Assembly: GCF_000721705.1 (NCBI RefSeq)
Contig: NZ_JOJL01000023.1
Location: 1 to 64,000 of the forward strand
Origin: Actinoplanes subtropicus
GTDB taxonomy: Bacteria; Actinomycetota; Actinomycetes; Mycobacteriales; Micromonosporaceae
DNA length: 64,000 nt
Reading direction: 5' to 3'
Of this stretch, positions 62,454 through 64,000 are shown piece after piece; the stretch's first letter is position 1; the number at the start of each line of letters is the position of its first letter. The translations under genes and the position numbers were made by a program. Under the pieces are notes generated by a model. It ran no database searches. It worked only from the letters and a program-made list of their open reading frames with translations, and was not told the DNA's origin.

Positions 62454-62666
62454 CTACCTGGCCGGACGCCGGTGCCGGGCCACCGGCATGTTCCCGCGTG
62501 ACCTGGCTAACTGTGCTTTCCGCCACGGATCGATCGGACGGCCGACCGGGGTCGCCGAGACGATCACGGGCGGGGCCACCATGGCGGCCATTTCGGGCGC
62601 GAGGCCCACCCAATCGGCGCGTTGCACCGCGATCGTCGACGAGGCGATCGTCTCCCTGTCGGACAT
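62454..62666 (-). CDS. Possible small protein (70 aa)
   Basis: A 70-residue frame (MSDRETIASSTIAVQRADWV...) with GGAGACGG upstream, ending 10 bp before the DUF1015 start on the same strand. No recognised domain. The composition (charged ends, a hydrophobic middle VAPPVIVSATPVG) is compatible with a real small protein. Overlapping frames on both strands exist; this one is the most protein-like. Low confidence. Confidence 0.35.
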   Translation of the reverse strand: MSDRETIASSTIAVQRADWVGLAPEMAAMVAPPVIVSATPVGRPIDPWRKAQLARSRGNMPVARHRRPAR

Positions 62667-62831
62667 CTGTCCGTCTCCGCTCGTTCATGTCGGTATCCGT
62701 TACCCCATCCAACGACTCGCCGACCGCCGCGGTGGTGCGATTACCGCTTTCCGTACCTCGGGTGAGGTGTGCCACGCACCCGCCGCATACCCTGGCAGGG
62801 AATAGCTCGTGCGCTCCTAAGGAGAGTGGCT

Positions 62832-64000
62832 GTGGCCGGAGTTCGAAACTTGACCCAGGTGGAGGCCGCCGATCGCGCCCGCCTGCTCGAGGTGACCGGA
62901 TACGACGTCTCGCTGGACCTGACCGACGGGCATGGCAATCCGGGCGACGGCACCTTCCGCTCCACCACGGTCGTCACGTTCCGCTGCGCCGAGCCGGGTG
63001 CCGACACGTTCATCGAGACCGCCGCGTCCTCGGTGCGCTCGGCCACCCTGAACGGGACGCCCCTGGAGCTCGCCGGGTTCTCCGCCGAGAAGGGGCTCAC
63101 GCTGACCGGCCTGGCCGCCGAGAACGAACTGGTCGTGACGGCCGACTTCGCGTACTCGGCGAGCGGCCAGGGCCTGCAGCGCAGCCTCGACCCGGTGGAC
63201 AAGGAGATCTACCTCTACAGCCAGTTCGAGACGGCGGACGCGCAGCGGGTCTTCGCCTGCTTCGACCAGCCCGACCTGAAGAGCGTGTTCACCTGGCACG
63301 TCACCGTGCCCACGCACTGGAAGGTCGTCTCGAACATGCCGGCCGAGCGGGACGAGCCGGCCGGCCCGGGCGCCAAGACCGTACATTTCCGCACGTCGCC
63401 GAAGATGAGCACGTACATCGCGGCGGTCTGCGCGGGGCCGTACCACGAGGTGCGCTTCGAGCACGACGGCATCGACATGGGCTACTTCTGCCGCGCCTCG
63501 ATGGCCCGCTACCTGGACGCGGACGACCTGCACCTGGTCACCACCCAGGGCTTCGACTTCTTCCACGAGCAGTTCGGCGTGCGCTACCCGCTGCCGAAAT
63601 ACGACCAGCTCTGGGTGCCCGACTTCAACGCCGGCGCGATGGAGAACTTCGGCTGTGTGACTCACGCCGAGGCGCACTACATCTTCCGGTCGCAGGTCAC
63701 CGACTTCGAGTACGAGCAGCGGGCGAACACGATCCTGCACGAGCTCGCCCACATGTGGTTCGGCGACCTGGTCACCATGCGCTGGTGGAACGACCTGTGG
63801 CTGAACGAGTCGTTCGCCGAGTGGGCCAGCCACTGGTGCAACTCGCGGGCCACCCGGTTCACCGACGCCTGGACGACCTTCCTCTCCGTGCGCAAGAGCT
63901 GGGGCTACCGCCAGGACCAGCTGTCCTCCACGCACCCGGTGTACTGCGAGATGCCCGACCTCGAGGCCGTCGAGGTCAACTTCGACGGCATCACGTACGC
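62832..64000 (+). CDS. pepN: Aminopeptidase N (M1 family), 5' part
   Basis: The first 389 codons of a zinc aminopeptidase; the gene continues past the window end. Visible M1 signatures: the substrate-recognition loop NAGAMENFG (~residue 275) and the zinc site HELAHMWFGDLV followed 18 residues later by Glu in WLNESFAEWASHW. The N-terminal beta domain (VTGYDVSLDLTDGHGNPGDG...) is complete. The GTG start at 62832 has AAGGAG seven bases upstream. The enzyme removes N-terminal residues from peptides in the cytoplasm, downstream of proteases such as ClpP. Confidence 0.95.
   Translation, partial: MAGVRNLTQVEAADRARLLEVTGYDVSLDLTDGHGNPGDGTFRSTTVVTFRCAEPGADTFIETAASSVRSATLNGTPLELAGFSAEKGLTLTGLAAENELVVTADFAYSASGQGLQRSLDPVDKEIYLYSQFETADAQRVFACFDQPDLKSVFTWHVTVPTHWKVVSNMPAERDEPAGPGAKTVHFRTSPKMSTYIAAVCAGPYHEVRFEHDGIDMGYFCRASMARYLDADDLHLVTTQGFDFFHEQFGVRYPLPKYDQLWVPDFNAGAMENFGCVTHAEAHYIFRSQVTDFEYEQRANTILHELAHMWFGDLVTMRWWNDLWLNESFAEWASHWCNSRATRFTDAWTTFLSVRKSWGYRQDQLSSTHPVYCEMPDLEAVEVNFDGITY

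Overview
The window is high-GC DNA with actinomycete hallmarks: a clpX / clpP1-clpP2 / trigger-factor locus with a ClgR-type operator, many GTG starts with AAGGAG/GGAGG ribosome sites, RHS and LamG giant exoproteins, and SARP/LuxR-type regulators. Gene content and order suggest Micromonosporaceae, probably Actinoplanes or a close relative. That assignment is inference; no 16S sequence is inside the window. The left edge does, however, hold the promoter and leader of a leftward rRNA operon.

Layout. 0-0.6 kb: leader and promoters of an rrn operon reading left. 0.6-6.6 kb: conserved core, with a nitrilase-family amidase, clpX, clpP2, clpP1, tig, tRNA-Pro(TGG) and tRNA-Gly(TCC). The C-terminus of tig has been replaced by a giant hairpin plus 44-bp tandem repeats. 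7-25.7 kb: an accessory block holding a cupin, a Cys-rich copper-binding-type protein, small proteins, two near-identical 1155/1158-residue SARP-ATPase-LuxR regulators flanking an alpha/beta-hydrolase and an NmrA-like reductase, an ECF sigma factor, a complete arginine deiminase operon (arcDABC plus a STAS protein), and a YceI protein. Seven intergenic sites in this block share TGTCAC(A/G)-N15-(C/T)GGTC(T/C), with small deviations at two of them. This resembles the known ECF41 promoter, and the block contains an ECF41-like sigma gene that looks split: its body lies at 19.0-19.7 kb and its SnoaL-like C-terminal end at 9.1-9.3 kb.

25.7-28.8 kb is a gene graveyard: a hairpin array, a frameshifted DUF2637 (integrative-element) gene, a TetR regulator, a headless alpha-galactosidase/ricin-lectin fragment and an acyl-CoA-ligase fragment. 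28.8-45.3 kb is a secreted-protein locus. It has a 2206-residue RHS/YD-repeat protein with a PD-(D/E)XK-like C-terminal domain and two small downstream genes (probable immunity and hypothetical). A divergent 2060-residue DNRLRE/LamG protein and a subtilisin-like protease with a Trp-rich tail complete it. 45.3-50.1 kb: a GGDEF-EAL protein and a LuxR-type ATPase regulator.

50.5-55.7 kb: an ArsR/SRPBCC pair with a clear operator, then a GntR-controlled set (two isochorismatase-fold amidohydrolases, an NCS2-type permease, an AtzH/HpxZ-like protein) that looks like a ureide, biuret or oxalurate nitrogen-scavenging operon. 55.7-64 kb: an SDR, a repeat-bearing membrane protein, an Eis-like acetyltransferase, a conserved gene knocked out of frame by an exact 86-bp tandem duplication, rpiB, an HSL-type esterase, a DUF1015 protein and the 5' part of pepN, which runs off the right edge.
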